Assembly: GCF_020532805.1 (NCBI RefSeq)
Contig: NZ_MQTQ01000093.1
Location: forward strand, 17,905 to 68,735
Length of the DNA stretch: 50,831 nt
Origin: Arthrobacter sp. SO5
GTDB lineage: Bacteria; Actinomycetota; Actinomycetes; Actinomycetales; Micrococcaceae
Direction: 5' to 3'
Shown: positions 28,556-37,163 of the stretch, piece after piece
Numbering within the stretch: the first letter of the stretch is position 1
How the letters are laid out: the number at the start of each line of letters is the position of its first letter
Notes under the pieces: generated by a model
What the model was told of the DNA's origin: nothing
The model's database searches: none
What the model saw: the letters and a program-made list of their open reading frames with translations, nothing else
Translations under genes and position numbers: made by a program

Positions 28556-29473
28556 TCAGACCCGGACCAGCGGCAGCAGTGCCGCGAGCAACTTCGGACC
28601 CACGCCGTCCACGGCATCGAGTTCCTCGACCGCCTGGAACCGGCCGTGCTCCTTGCGCCAGTCCACGATGCGTTGGGCGAGCACCGGGCCAACGCGCGGC
28701 AGTGCCCCCAGTTCCTCCACGCCGGCCGTGTTCAGGTTGATCCGGCCGCCACCCGCCGCGGCGCCACCCACTCCGGATTCTCCCTTTCCGGGTTCGGCAG
28801 CTCCCGCGGAGCCATCGGAGGCAGCCCCCGGCGCCACGGCCTCGCCGCGCTCCGGCACGAGGACCTTCTGGCCGTCCTCGACGATGGCCGCGAGATTGAG
28901 CCGGTCCGGATCCGCCGTCGCCGTGCCGCCGCCGGCTTCGGCGATGGCCTCGCGGATCCGGCTCCCCTCCGGCAACTCCACCACCCCTGGATTCGCGACA
29001 GCGCCGGCTACATGGACGAGGACCCGCCGGGCGGCCGGCGCTGCGGCATCGCCAGACGGAGCTGCGGCGCCTGCGTCCGCGCCCCCAGCGGGCTCGTTCA
29101 GTCCGGACGTGGAGACCTCGCTGAGGGGCACCACTTCGGGCGCACCGGTGGCCACGCCCCACCAGAACCAGCCGCTGAGCACCGCCGCGACGGCCCCGAG
29201 CAGGACAGCCGCGCGCAGCCCGGTTCTGTGCCGCACCCACGCCGTGCCTGGCCGCCGTCCGCCCTCCGGGAGGTCGGGTGCATCGTCCAACGGCAGCTCC
29301 AATAGCACCTCCGGGCGCCCGAACGCCTCCGGGCGCCCGAACGCCTCCGGGTGCCCGAACCCTTCCGCCCCGCCGAGCGTTGCGGCCAGCCGGTGCCGGG
29401 CGGCCCGGGCTTCCGCGGTGGACCCAGCTTCCAGGTTCCGGCGTGACAGGTTCCCGCGTGACATGGAATCCAC
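28556..29473 (-). CDS. comEA: ComEA-type helix-hairpin-helix DNA-binding protein
   Basis: DNA receptor for transformation. 305 aa: a polar N-terminus with a short repeat, one membrane helix (LRAAVLLGAVAAVLSGWFWWGV, ~85-106), a Gly/Ala linker, a SLBB domain (VLVHVAGAVANPGVVELPEGSR), another linker, and the C-terminal (HhH)2 domain (INLNTAGVEELGALPRVGPVLAQRI ... FQAVEELDAVDGVGPKLL, split here by residues). Unlike Bacillus ComEA it has a long cytoplasmic N-terminal part. Forms an operon with comEC. Confidence 0.92.
   Translation of the reverse strand: MDSMSRGNLSRRNLEAGSTAEARAARHRLAATLGGAEGFGHPEAFGRPEAFGRPEVLLELPLDDAPDLPEGGRRPGTAWVRHRTGLRAAVLLGAVAAVLSGWFWWGVATGAPEVVPLSEVSTSGLNEPAGGADAGAAAPSGDAAAPAARRVLVHVAGAVANPGVVELPEGSRIREAIAEAGGGTATADPDRLNLAAIVEDGQKVLVPERGEAVAPGAASDGSAGAAEPGKGESGVGGAAAGGGRINLNTAGVEELGALPRVGPVLAQRIVDWRKEHGRFQAVEELDAVDGVGPKLLAALLPLVRV
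29308..29361. repeat. 18-bp triplicated repeat inside comEA
   Basis: Three consecutive 18-base units (29308, 29326, 29344), the first two identical and the third with two changes. In frame they encode FGRPEV, FGRPEA and FGHPEA in the cytoplasmic N-terminus of ComEA. Copy number could vary between strains by slippage without breaking the frame. Confidence 0.9.
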
Positions 29474-29586
29474 GGTAGGAGGTCACGGCACGGCCGCCCA
29501 TCACCCAGCTGGTCTATGTGGAAACTCCGGCGGAAGAGCCGCGGTGGCGGAGCCACGGAGCACAGATGAACCACCGTGCGGGAAGG

Positions 29587-30600
29587 CTAGGCGGACCGAT
29601 CCGGGGATGGCGCTGCCGGTGATGCCGGCGTGCTGCTCTCCCCCACGATGACGGCCAGCACGCCGAGTCCGGCGTGGGCGGCCAGCACGGCCGGGAGGGC
29701 GCTGATCTGGGCCGCCGGGCAGCCCGGCAGGGCCTCAGCCAGCCGCGCGGCGAGCTGCTCGGCCTCGGCGTGGTTGCCGAAATGGTGGACGGCGAGCCGG
29801 GCCTGGCCCGCCGGGCGGCCGGCGGCGTCGGCGGCGACGATCTCCTCCAGCCGCGCTATGGCCTTTGCCGCGGACCGTACCTTTTCCAGCGGGATGATCT
29901 TGCCGTCGTCGACGGCCAGGATGAGTTTGATCGAGAACATGGTGCCCCAGAGCGAGGCGGTCGCGCCGATCCTGCCGCCGCGGCGCAGCTGTTCGAGGCT
30001 CGGGACGTAGAAGTAGACCTTCGTGCCGGCCAGGCGTTTCTCCGCGAAGGCCCGCACCTCGGCCGCATTACGGCCGTCAGCGGCGGCAACCACGGCGCTC
30101 TGGACTCCCATGCCCTGGGCCATGCCGACGGTGCGCGAGTCGAGGACTTCCACCGGAATCCCGACCCGTGCTGCCGCGAGGCGCGCCGAATCGGCGGTGC
30201 CGGAGAGGTCACCGGAAATATGGACGGACACCACCGCCTCGAAGCCATGCTGGAGCGCCGCCAGGTACGCCTGTTCGAACTGTCCCGGTGAGGGGCGGGA
30301 GGTCTGCACCGGCGTGCCGCTCGCCAGGGCCAGGGCAATGGTGTCGGCGATGTCGTCCTCGCCCTCACCGTAGATCTCCGCGCCCACCATAACGGGCATG
30401 GGGATCACGGTCAGCAGTCCGTTCGCGGTGAAGTCCCGCACCCAGCCTGCCGGCAGTGCCGCAGCGGAGTCCGTGACGACGGCGGTCCGGAGGACGGCTG
30501 CCGGGGCTGGCTCCGGGACGGCGCCGGGCAGCGTGGACTGGCGGAGCCGGATAAGGCGCTCCCTTAGCCACGGCCATCCTGCCGGCTCGCGGTCGGGCAC
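29587..30600 (-). CDS. DegV family fatty-acid-binding protein
   Basis: Soluble protein of the DegV family; members bind a fatty acid and some (FakB) present it to the fatty acid kinase FakA. 337 aa: AVVTDSAAALP at the start of the fold, QTSRPSPGQFEQAY (the conserved 'TSqps...f' motif), SVHISGDLSGTADSARLAA and VLDSRTVGMAQG. GTG 30600 has AGGAGG five to six bases upstream, so I prefer it to a longer frame to 30681. It lies downstream of leuS beyond a GC-rich hairpin. No fakA-like gene is in the window. Confidence 0.92.
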   Translation of the reverse strand: MPDREPAGWPWLRERLIRLRQSTLPGAVPEPAPAAVLRTAVVTDSAAALPAGWVRDFTANGLLTVIPMPVMVGAEIYGEGEDDIADTIALALASGTPVQTSRPSPGQFEQAYLAALQHGFEAVVSVHISGDLSGTADSARLAAARVGIPVEVLDSRTVGMAQGMGVQSAVVAAADGRNAAEVRAFAEKRLAGTKVYFYVPSLEQLRRGGRIGATASLWGTMFSIKLILAVDDGKIIPLEKVRSAAKAIARLEEIVAADAAGRPAGQARLAVHHFGNHAEAEQLAARLAEALPGCPAAQISALPAVLAAHAGLGVLAVIVGESSTPASPAAPSPDRSA

Positions 30601-30642
30601 GGGTTCCTCCTGCTGTCCTGGTCCGTGGTACTGCAATGTCCG

Positions 30643-30670
30643 CCGGCCGCCGGCAGCGGCCGGCGGCCGG
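30643..30670 (-). terminator. GC-rich hairpin between leuS and degV
   Basis: Perfect 12-bp stem CCGGCCGCCGGC (30643-30654) with GCCGGCGGCCGG (30659-30670), 4-base loop, about 20 bases beyond the leuS stop. It lacks a U-tract in either direction, so it may only partly terminate or may protect the leuS 3' end. Confidence 0.5.
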
Positions 30671-30690
30671 TCTATGGCCAACCGGCCCGG

Positions 30691-33219
30691 CTAGGCCGGA
30701 ACGATGTTGACCAGTTTAGGCGCCCGCACGATCACGGTGCGGATGCTGCGGCCCTCAAGGGCACGTTGGACGTTTTCCGAGGCCAGCGCTAGTTCCCGCA
30801 GTTCGTCCTCGCCGATCTCCGGCGAGACGTCCAGCCGGTCCCGGACTTTGCCTTGGACCTGGACGACGGCGGTCACGGTGTCCTGGACCAGCAGGGCCTC
30901 GTCGTGCGCCGGCCAGCCGGCATTGGCCACCGAGGCGGGGTGACCCAGTACGTTCCAGAGGTCCTCGGCCGTGTACGGCGCGAAGAGGCTCAGGATGACC
31001 GCGACGGTCTCGACGGCTTCGCGGACGGCCGGATCGGAGCCGCCCGAACCGGTGGCCGCATCAATAGTCTTGCGGGTCGCGTTGACCAGTTCCATGAGCT
31101 TGGCGACGACCACATTGAACTTGTTGTGCTCCAGCAGGGCTTCGGCGTCGGCGATCGTGCGGTGCGTAACGGTGCGCAGGGCCCGGTCTCCGGTGCCGTA
31201 GTCGACGCCGGGCGCGCTGGTGACGTCCTGACCCAGCCGCCAGGCCCGGGCCAGGAACTTCGCGGAGCCCGACGGCGACACGTCCGCCCAGTCGACGTCG
31301 TCCTCCGGCGGGGAGGCGAAGATCATGGTCAGCCGGACGGCGTCGACGCCGTACTTGTCCAGCTGCTCGCTCAAATCAACGCCGTTACCCAGGGACTTGC
31401 TCATGGCCTTGCCGCCGTTGAGCACCTGGCCCTGGTTCAGCAGCGCACTGAACGGCTCATCGGCCTCGATCATGCCCAGATCGTGGATGACCTTGGTGAA
31501 GAACCGCGCATAGAGCAGGTGCAGGATGGCGTGCTCCACGCCGCCGACGTACTGGCCCACCGGCATCCAGTCGTTGATTTTGGCCGGATCGAACGGGCCC
31601 TCGGCGTAATCCGGGGAAACGAAGCGCAGGAAGTACCAGGACGAGTCCACGAACGTGTCCATGGTGTCCGTGTCACGCCGGGCCGGGCCGTGGCAGCCGG
31701 GGCACTCGACGTTGACCCAGCTTTCGACGGCGGCCAGCGGGGACGTGCCCTTCGGGGACAGGTCCTCGCCGCGCAGGTCGGCAGGGAGCGTGACGGGCAG
31801 CTGATCGTCCGGGACCGGAACTTCCCCGCAGGCGGGGCAGTGGATGATCGGGATCGGGGTGCCCCAGAACCGCTGCCGGCTGAGCAGCCAGTCGCGCAGC
31901 CGGAAATTCACGAATTTCTCGCCCGTGCCCTGCTGCTGCAGCAGGTCGATGGCGGCCGGGATGGCTTCTGCCTTGGGCAGTCCGTCCAGGGCGCCGGAGT
32001 TGATCAGGGTTCCCTCCCCCGACGTCGCGGTACCGCTGACTGCGGGATCTTCCTCGCCGGTGTCCAGCACGGCGCGGACCGGCAGGTCGAAGGTGCGGGC
32101 GAAGTCGAGGTCGCGCTGGTCGTGGGCCGGGACGGCCATGATGGCGCCGGTGCCGTAGTCGGCCAGCACGTAGTCGGCGGCCCAGACGGGAAGCTTCTCG
32201 CCGTTCAGCGGGTTGATGGCGTACCGGCCGGTGAAGACGCCGGTCTTCTCCCGCTCGGTGGACTGCCGTTCGATTTCGGAGAGCGCCTTGACCTGTTCGC
32301 GGTAGGCGTCCAGGGCCGCGGCGTGTTCCCCGGTGACCAGTTCGACGGCGATCGGCGCATCGGCGGCGACGACGAAGAACGTCGCGCCGTAGAGGGTGTC
32401 GGGGCGGGTGGTGAAGACCGTGACGTCCTTGGCGGGTTTGCCGCCGTCGGCCTCGATCACGAAGTTGACGTGCGCTCCCTCGGACCGGCCGATCCAGTTT
32501 TTCTGCATCGCCAGGACGCGCTCGGGCCAGTGGCCGCGCAGTTCGTCCATGTCATCGAGCAGCCGGTCGGCATAGTCCGTGATCTTGAAGTACCACTGGT
32601 TCAGCGACTTCTTGGTGACCTGGGTGCCGCAACGCTCGCAAGCACCGTTGACTACCTGCTCGTTCGCCAGCACGGTCTGGTCCTTGGGGCACCAGTTGAC
32701 CGGGGAGTTCTTGCGGTAGGCCAGGCCGCGCTCGTGGAAACGCTTGAAGAGCCACTGGGTCCAGCGGTAGTACTCGGGATCGGAGGTGTGGATCCGGCGG
32801 GACCAGTCGGCGGAGATGGCGTAGCGCTTGAAGGACGCTGCCTGGGTGTCGATGTTGGCGTACGTCCACTCGCTGGGGTGGGCATTGCGCTTGATGGCCG
32901 CGTTCTCGGCGGGCAGGCCGAACGAGTCCCAGCCGATCGGGTGCAGCACGTCGTAGCCCTGCTGGCGCAGGTAGCGCGCGACGACGTCGCCCATCGCAAA
33001 CGCCTCGGCGTGGCCCATGTGCAGATCACCGGAAGGGTAGGGGAACATGTCCAGCACGTACCGCCGCTCCTTGGAACCGTCGTCGACGGGAGTGAAGACT
33101 TTCAGGTCTTCCCAGACCTGCGGCCATTTGGCTTCCATGGCCGCGAAGCTGTAGGTACCCTCTTCGGGGCTCTCCGCTGCGACTGCTGGTGTTCCGGTCT
33201 CTGTCTCCGGCTGAACGCT
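30691..33219 (-). CDS. leuS: Leucyl-tRNA synthetase
   Basis: Class I synthetase that charges tRNA-Leu and edits mischarged products. The HIGH motif is HMGH in [19 protein letters not shown], and KMSKS appears as AMSKS in [13 protein letters not shown]; the CP1 editing domain contains the T-rich [13 protein letters not shown] and the [15 protein letters not shown] stretches. I start at GTG 33219 ([10 protein letters not shown], 842 aa) because AAGAGG lies six bases upstream; the frame remains open to 33276, with an ATG at 33246. A Leu-codon leader peptide (33421-33447) and an intrinsic terminator (33348-33379) lie upstream, so expression probably responds to tRNA-Leu charging. Confidence 0.97.
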   Translation of the reverse strand, partial: SVQPETETGTPAVAAESPEEGTYSFAAMEAKWPQVWEDLKVFTPVDDGSKERRYVLDMFPYPSGDLHMGHAEAFAMGDVVARYLRQQGYDVLHPIGWDSFGLPAENAAIKRNAHPSEWTYANIDTQAASFKRYAISADWSRRIHTSDPEYYRWTQWLFKRFHERGLAYRKNSPVNWCPKDQTVLANEQVVNGACERCGTQVTKKSLNQWYFKITDYADRLLDDMDELRGHWPERVLAMQKNWIGRSEGAHVNFVIEADGGKPAKDVTVFTTRPDTLYGATFFVVAADAPIAVELVTGEHAAALDAYREQVKALSEIERQSTEREKTGVFTGRYAINPLNGEKLPVWAADYVLADYGTGAIMAVPAHDQRDLDFARTFDLPVRAVLDTGEEDPAVSGTATSGEGTLINSGALDGLPKAEAIPAAIDLLQQQGTGEKFVNFRLRDWLLSRQRFWGTPIPIIHCPACGEVPVPDDQLPVTLPADLRGEDLSPKGTSPLAAVESWVNVECPGCHGPARRDTDTMDTFVDSSWYFLRFVSPDYAEGPFDPAKINDWMPVGQYVGGVEHAILHLLYARFFTKVIHDLGMIEADEPFSALLNQGQVLNGGKAMSKSLGNGVDLSEQLDKYGVDAVRLTMIFASPPEDDVDWADVSPSGSAKFLARAWRLGQDVTSAPGVDYGTGDRALRTVTHRTIADAEALLEHNKFNVVVAKLMELVNATRKTIDAATGSGGSDPAVREAVETVAVILSLFAPYTAEDLWNVLGHPASVANAGWPAHDEALLVQDTVTAVVQVQGKVRDRLDVSPEIGEDELRELALASENVQRALEGRSIRTVIVRAPKLVNIVPA

Positions 33220-33347
33220 CACTGCTGGCCTCTTCTGTTCTGTCATGCAACACGTTGTGGGAAACTTCACGGTCAAGCTTCATTTTCCGGCAAGGCTTCC
33301 TGGTCCGCCCTGGCACCCGGTGCCCTACTGCCGGCCGGGAAGGGCCC

Positions 33348-33379
33348 AGACACACAAAAGCCCCTCGACACGGAGGGGC
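33348..33379 (-). terminator. Intrinsic terminator in the leuS leader (attenuator)
   Basis: On the minus strand GCCCCTC (33379-33373), 6-base loop, GAGGGGC (33366-33360), followed directly by TTTTGTGTGTCT. It lies between the leader peptide and leuS, about 130 bases before the start codon, so it must be read through for leuS to be made. It is preceded by a second hairpin in the transcript, AGCCGC...GGCA with TGCC...GCGGCT (roughly 33425 to 33380), which begins at the leader stop codon. Confidence 0.8.
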
Positions 33380-33420
33380 AGCCGCTCGGCAATCCGAGTA
33401 CTTGTCGGGATGCCGGGCGG

Positions 33421-33447
33421 CTAGCTAAGCAGAAGGATTGCACGCAT
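33421..33447 (-). CDS. leuS leader peptide (putative attenuator)
   Basis: An eight-codon frame, ATG at 33447 to TAG at 33421-33423: MRAILLLS, with Leu codons CTT CTG CTT at positions 5-7. The ATG is seven bases after a TAAAGT -10 hexamer, so the transcript is probably leaderless. Hairpins and an intrinsic terminator follow before leuS. The peptide resembles the leuA leader (MRAELLLLS) at its start. Confidence 0.82.
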   Translation of the reverse strand: MRAILLLS

Positions 33448-33454
33448 AGAACCC

Positions 33455-33460
33455 ACTTTA
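33455..33460 (-). promoter_or_regulatory. -10 element of the leuS leader promoter
   Basis: TAAAGT on the minus strand, seven bases upstream of the leader ATG at 33447, placing the start of transcription at or next to the A of the ATG. No clear -35. Confidence 0.55.
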
Positions 33461-33626
33461 GCGCCTTCCGCCGGATCCCGGCGAAACGGGAGCACTGTCC
33501 CACGACGGCGCTCCGGCGCGGTGAAGGCCCGCGGCGAATTCCAGCGGGCGCCGGGACTTCAAATCGTTACAAATTAATCACTTGGAACCACGGCGTACTT
33601 ACAGCTTCTTCTGGTAAAGCGAACTT

Positions 33627-33718
33627 GCGTAGGGGGAAGTGATAAGCGCGTAGCCATGCCCCCTAGTCAAGTAGTCCGCTAAAGCCCCACAAGTAGCGTT
33701 TCGCCTTTATGCAAGTAG
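33627..33718 (+). repeat. Five GTAG-containing repeats phased at 21-22 bp
   Basis: GTAG occurs at 33629, 33650, 33671, 33693 and 33715, spacings 21, 21, 22 and 22 bp. The first two copies read GCGTAG and the last three CAAGTAG. Two helical turns between copies would put all sites on one face of the DNA, as for a multimeric regulator. Confidence 0.6.
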
Positions 33719-33799
33719 TTTTTCCGCTCCTGCCTTATTTACGTACGAGGTGCGGCAGGAACGTCCTCAAATAGGCCACCGGCCTCAATTTTGGGTGTC

Positions 33800-33831
33800 T
33801 TGCCAAAAGAAATGAATAGGAACACTATTCT
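33800..33831 (+). promoter_or_regulatory. Possible RND-operon promoter with overlapping dyad
   Basis: TATTCT (33826-33831) is a TAnnnT -10 hexamer; TTGCCA (33800-33805) is a -35 candidate at a long 20-bp spacing, a length typical of MerR-type promoters. A dyad GAATAG-N5-CTATTC (33814-33830) overlaps the -10 and would suit an ArsR-type or other dimeric metal sensor. No regulator gene is adjacent. Confidence 0.4.
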
Positions 33832-33986
33832 CTCAAGATCTCGTGGGGGGATCCTGTGGGGGGATTCGCTAGGTCTCGGGTTGAGGAGCCTGATATGTAT
33901 CTCTTGCGTATTTCTGCCCTGCATCAATTCATCCATCTGCCGGTGCGCCGCTGCGCAGCGCGCAGGCGCCAGGAATTGGGTTAGCC

Positions 33987-36900
33987 ATGTTTGGCTGGAT
34001 AACCCGATTCAGTTTGCAGTTCCGCATCCTGGTTCTTGCCCTCGCTGCCGGGCTGATCACGTTTGGCATCATTAACGTCCCGAAAATCGGGGTGGACACG
34101 ATGCCCGAGTTCGCGCCAGCGCATGTTGAGATCCAGACCGAGGCCCTGGGCCTCTCCGCTGTTGAGGTTGAACAGCTCATTACTTCCCCGATGGAAGCCG
34201 ACCTCCTGAATGGGGTCGCCTGGCTGGATGAGATCCGGTCTAAATCAGTTCCCGGGCTGTCCTCCATCGAACTCGTCTTCGAACCGGGCACGGATCTCTT
34301 GCGTGCCCGCCAGCTCGTGGCAGAACGCATGACCCAGGCCGTTGCCCTGCCCAACGTTTCGGCACCGCCGCTGATCATGCAGCCGTTGTCGTCCACGAGC
34401 CGCGTGCTGATGGTCAGGATGAACTCCAAGCAGCTGTCCGGGATCGAAATGTCGGTCCTCGCGCGGTGGAAAATCAAGCCGCGGCTGATCGGCATTCCGG
34501 GTGTTGCCAACGTGGCGATCTGGGGTCAGCGCGAGCAGCAGCTCCAGGTCGAAGTCACCCCAACCCAGCTTCGCGACAAGGGCGTCACCCTGGAGCAGGT
34601 CGTCAAATCCACCGGCAACGCCGTATGGGTCTCTCCCCTGAGCTTCCTTGAGGCGTCCACCCCGGGCACCGGGGGTTTTGTGGAATCCCCCAGCCAGCGG
34701 CTGGGGATCCAGCATGTGCTGCCGATCCGCACCCCGGCCGATCTGGCCAAGGTCAGTGTGGAAGACGCCAACCCTGCAATGCTCCTGGGCGACATCGCCC
34801 AGGTCAAGGAAGACCACCAGCCCCTGATCGGCGACGCCGTCGTCGGGCAGGATGCAGGCCTTCTGCTGGTCATCGAGAAGTTCCCCGGCACCAGCGCAGT
34901 CCAGGTCACGGAGGACATCGAGGCGGCCCTCAAGGACATGGAACCGGGCCTGACCGGTATTCAGATGGATACCAGCGTGTTCCGTCCCGCGACCTCTGTT
35001 CAGGACTCGCTCAACAGCCTTGGCCTGGCGCTTTTGATTAGCCTGCTGATCGCCGTGGCGCTGTTCTGGCTGCTGTTCCGCTCCTGGCGCGTAGCGGTGA
35101 TCGCCCTCGTCGCCATCACGACCACCGTCATGGTGGCGGCCGTGGTGCTCTACGCCCAAAACGCCACGCTCAACATTGCGGTCCTGACCGGTCTCATGCT
35201 CGGTATGGCCGTGATCGTGGGCGACATCGTGGAGGACATCCAGGCACAGCGACGCCGGCCCCTGGTCACAGAGGCCACCGAGACAGCCGCCACGCTGAGG
35301 TCGCGTATCACGTACGTCGTCCGGGGTGTCCGCACCCCCCTGTTCCATGCTGCGCTGATCATGGTCATCGTCCTCGTCCCGACCCTGTTTGTGAGCGGGA
35401 TCGGCGGCTCCTTCCTCCAGCCGCTGTTCTGGTCAATGGTGCTGGCCCTGGCGGCCGGCCTGATCGTCGGGCTCTCGGTCACTCCGGTGATGGCACAGAT
35501 CCTGTTGCCCAAGGAGACGGTGCCGCGGAAGGAATCTGCTGCCGCGGATCGCGCCCGGTCCTACTACGACCGGGCACTGAGCGCTGCCCGTTCCCGCCGG
35601 CTCATCAGCCTGGTCGCTGTTGGCGTCATCGGGGTGCTTGGCCTTGCCGCCGGGGCCCAACTCGTCGCCAAACGGCCTGTCGTTCCGACGCTGCCGGACC
35701 GGAGCCTCCTGGTTCAGTGGGACTCCATGGCAGGCACATCCAATGACGAGGTCCGCAGGGTGGCGTCCAAGGCCTCCGATGAGCTTCGCGCCCTTCCGGG
35801 CGTATCCGGAGTCGGCGGCCACATCGGGCGCGCCATCACCTCGGACCAGATCGTCGGCAACAGTTCCGCCGAGCTGTGGGTCTCCATCGCCCAGAACGCC
35901 GACTTCAGCGAGACGGAGCGCGCCGTCCGGGACGTCGTCCAGGGCTATCCCGGCATCGCCCACAACGTCCTGAACTACTCGCAGCAGTCGATCGGCGATA
36001 TGCGCAGCACCCTGGAGCCGGGCTTCGCGGTGCGGGTATACGGTACCGAGCTGCCCGTCCTTCGCGAGAAGGCCGAAGAGGTGCGGAAGGCGCTGGAGAA
36101 TATCAACGGGGTCCAGAACCCGAAGATCAACGCCACCACCAAGACGCCGATCGTGGAGGTCGAGGTCAACCTCGAGGCCGCGCAGAAGTTCGGTATCAAG
36201 CCCGGTGACGCGCGGCGCGCCGCCGCGACACTGATGCAAGGGATCGTCGTCGGCAACCTCTTCGAACAGCAAAAAGTATTCGAGGTGGTCGTCCGCGGTG
36301 CCGTCGACGTCAGGGATGATCTGACCAGCATCCGCGAATTGCTCCTGGACACCCCGAACGGTGGCCACGTGCAACTGGGCGAGGTGGCTGCGGTCCGGAT
36401 GGTCCCCAACGAAGTCGTGATCATGCACGATGACACCTCACGGCGGATCGACGTCGTAGCCGACGTCAGCGGGCGGCCGCTGGCCGACATCGAGCGCGAC
36501 ATTCAAGCGGCCATCAAGCAGATCCAGTTCCCGCTTGAATACCACGCCGAGATCCCGACCAAGTACAGCGAACTCCAGGCCGCCGACACACTCGTGCTCT
36601 GGCTCGGGGCAGCCGCGCTGATCGGCGTGTTCCTCCTCCTCCAGACGGCAGTGCGGAGCTGGAAGCTGGCAGTCGCCGTCTTCCTGGCGCTGCCCGCGGC
36701 CCTCGCCGGAGCGGCGCTGGCAGCCTGGATCGGTGCAGCCTCTCTGTCCTGGATCACCATGACGGCATTGGCCGCAGTCCTGGCCATCGCCGCCCGCAAC
36801 GCGGCTGTCTTGTCGGCCAGGGTGGACGAGCTCTGGCGGTCCGCGCCGCAGACCGCCCACGCCAAGATCGTTTTGCTGGCGGCCCGCGAGCGGGTATCGC

Positions 36901-37163
36901 CGGTCCTCATGACGGCCCTGATCACCTCGGTGGTCCTGATACCGCCCGCAATATTGGGCGGCACCGTCGGCCAGGCGGTCATTGCCCCGATGTTGCTGAT
37001 CATCGCCGGCGGCATCGTGACCACCACTCTCGTGGCACTCTTCGTGCTCCCCCTCCTGACTCTCTGGTTCGGTCCCCAAACCGCCCCGGAAGAGTGGTCG
37101 GAAGTTTACGAATCGGAAGTACCCGTTCAGCCCGCTACGCAGGAAAAGGTGGAACTATCATGA
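33987..37163 (+). CDS. HME-type RND efflux permease, TM4 Asp replaced (RND-A)
   Basis: 1058-aa inner-membrane RND transporter of the CusA/CzcA (heavy-metal efflux) type, with twelve predicted membrane helices and two large extracytoplasmic loops. Family features: VDTMPEFAPAHVEIQTEALGLS near the N-terminus, EVEQLITSPMEADLLNGV and SLIAVALFWLLFRSWRVAVI at TM2. In TM4 the usual proton-relay motif (VDxAI..xEN) reads VGDIVEDIQA, with Gly412 where the essential Asp of CusA lies, and the Glu-Asn is lost. It probably works together with the second pump. Start ATG 33987 fits the family N-terminus; the ribosome binding site (AGGA) is rather distant. Substrate not readable. Confidence 0.9.
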   Translation: MFGWITRFSLQFRILVLALAAGLITFGIINVPKIGVDTMPEFAPAHVEIQTEALGLSAVEVEQLITSPMEADLLNGVAWLDEIRSKSVPGLSSIELVFEPGTDLLRARQLVAERMTQAVALPNVSAPPLIMQPLSSTSRVLMVRMNSKQLSGIEMSVLARWKIKPRLIGIPGVANVAIWGQREQQLQVEVTPTQLRDKGVTLEQVVKSTGNAVWVSPLSFLEASTPGTGGFVESPSQRLGIQHVLPIRTPADLAKVSVEDANPAMLLGDIAQVKEDHQPLIGDAVVGQDAGLLLVIEKFPGTSAVQVTEDIEAALKDMEPGLTGIQMDTSVFRPATSVQDSLNSLGLALLISLLIAVALFWLLFRSWRVAVIALVAITTTVMVAAVVLYAQNATLNIAVLTGLMLGMAVIVGDIVEDIQAQRRRPLVTEATETAATLRSRITYVVRGVRTPLFHAALIMVIVLVPTLFVSGIGGSFLQPLFWSMVLALAAGLIVGLSVTPVMAQILLPKETVPRKESAAADRARSYYDRALSAARSRRLISLVAVGVIGVLGLAAGAQLVAKRPVVPTLPDRSLLVQWDSMAGTSNDEVRRVASKASDELRALPGVSGVGGHIGRAITSDQIVGNSSAELWVSIAQNADFSETERAVRDVVQGYPGIAHNVLNYSQQSIGDMRSTLEPGFAVRVYGTELPVLREKAEEVRKALENINGVQNPKINATTKTPIVEVEVNLEAAQKFGIKPGDARRAAATLMQGIVVGNLFEQQKVFEVVVRGAVDVRDDLTSIRELLLDTPNGGHVQLGEVAAVRMVPNEVVIMHDDTSRRIDVVADVSGRPLADIERDIQAAIKQIQFPLEYHAEIPTKYSELQAADTLVLWLGAAALIGVFLLLQTAVRSWKLAVAVFLALPAALAGAALAAWIGAASLSWITMTALAAVLAIAARNAAVLSARVDELWRSAPQTAHAKIVLLAARERVSPVLMTALITSVVLIPPAILGGTVGQAVIAPMLLIIAGGIVTTTLVALFVLPLLTLWFGPQTAPEEWSEVYESEVPVQPATQEKVELS

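Larger units (their letters stand above)
33461..33986. other. 526-bp intergenic regulatory region between leuS and the RND operon
   Basis: No convincing protein-coding frame. The stretch is less G/C-rich than its surroundings. From left to right it holds five phased GTAG repeats (33629-33718), a 6-bp dyad overlapping a TATTCT hexamer (33814-33831), a doubled GTGGGGGGAT (33843 and 33856), and a palindrome GCTGCGCAGC near 33950. The RND operon probably starts around 33838 with an untranslated leader of about 150 bases. Confidence 0.6.

Noticed and set aside
33220..33460. T-box riboswitch for leuS
   Set aside because: No T-box consensus (TGGNACCGCG-like) before the terminator; the Leu leader peptide explains the layout better.
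30853..33642. A 929-codon open frame on the plus strand opposite leuS
   Set aside because: It mirrors leuS codon positions in high-GC DNA, has no recognisable domain, and no promoter or ribosome binding site. leuS is beyond doubt.
33627..33718. CRISPR-like array
   Set aside because: The shared unit is only 4-7 bases and period 21-22 bp; a CRISPR needs repeats of more than 20 identical bases with longer units, and no cas gene is near.
33739..33936. A 65-codon minus-strand frame in the leuS-RND gap
   Set aside because: No ribosome binding site, no similarity, and it crosses the proposed promoter and dyad.
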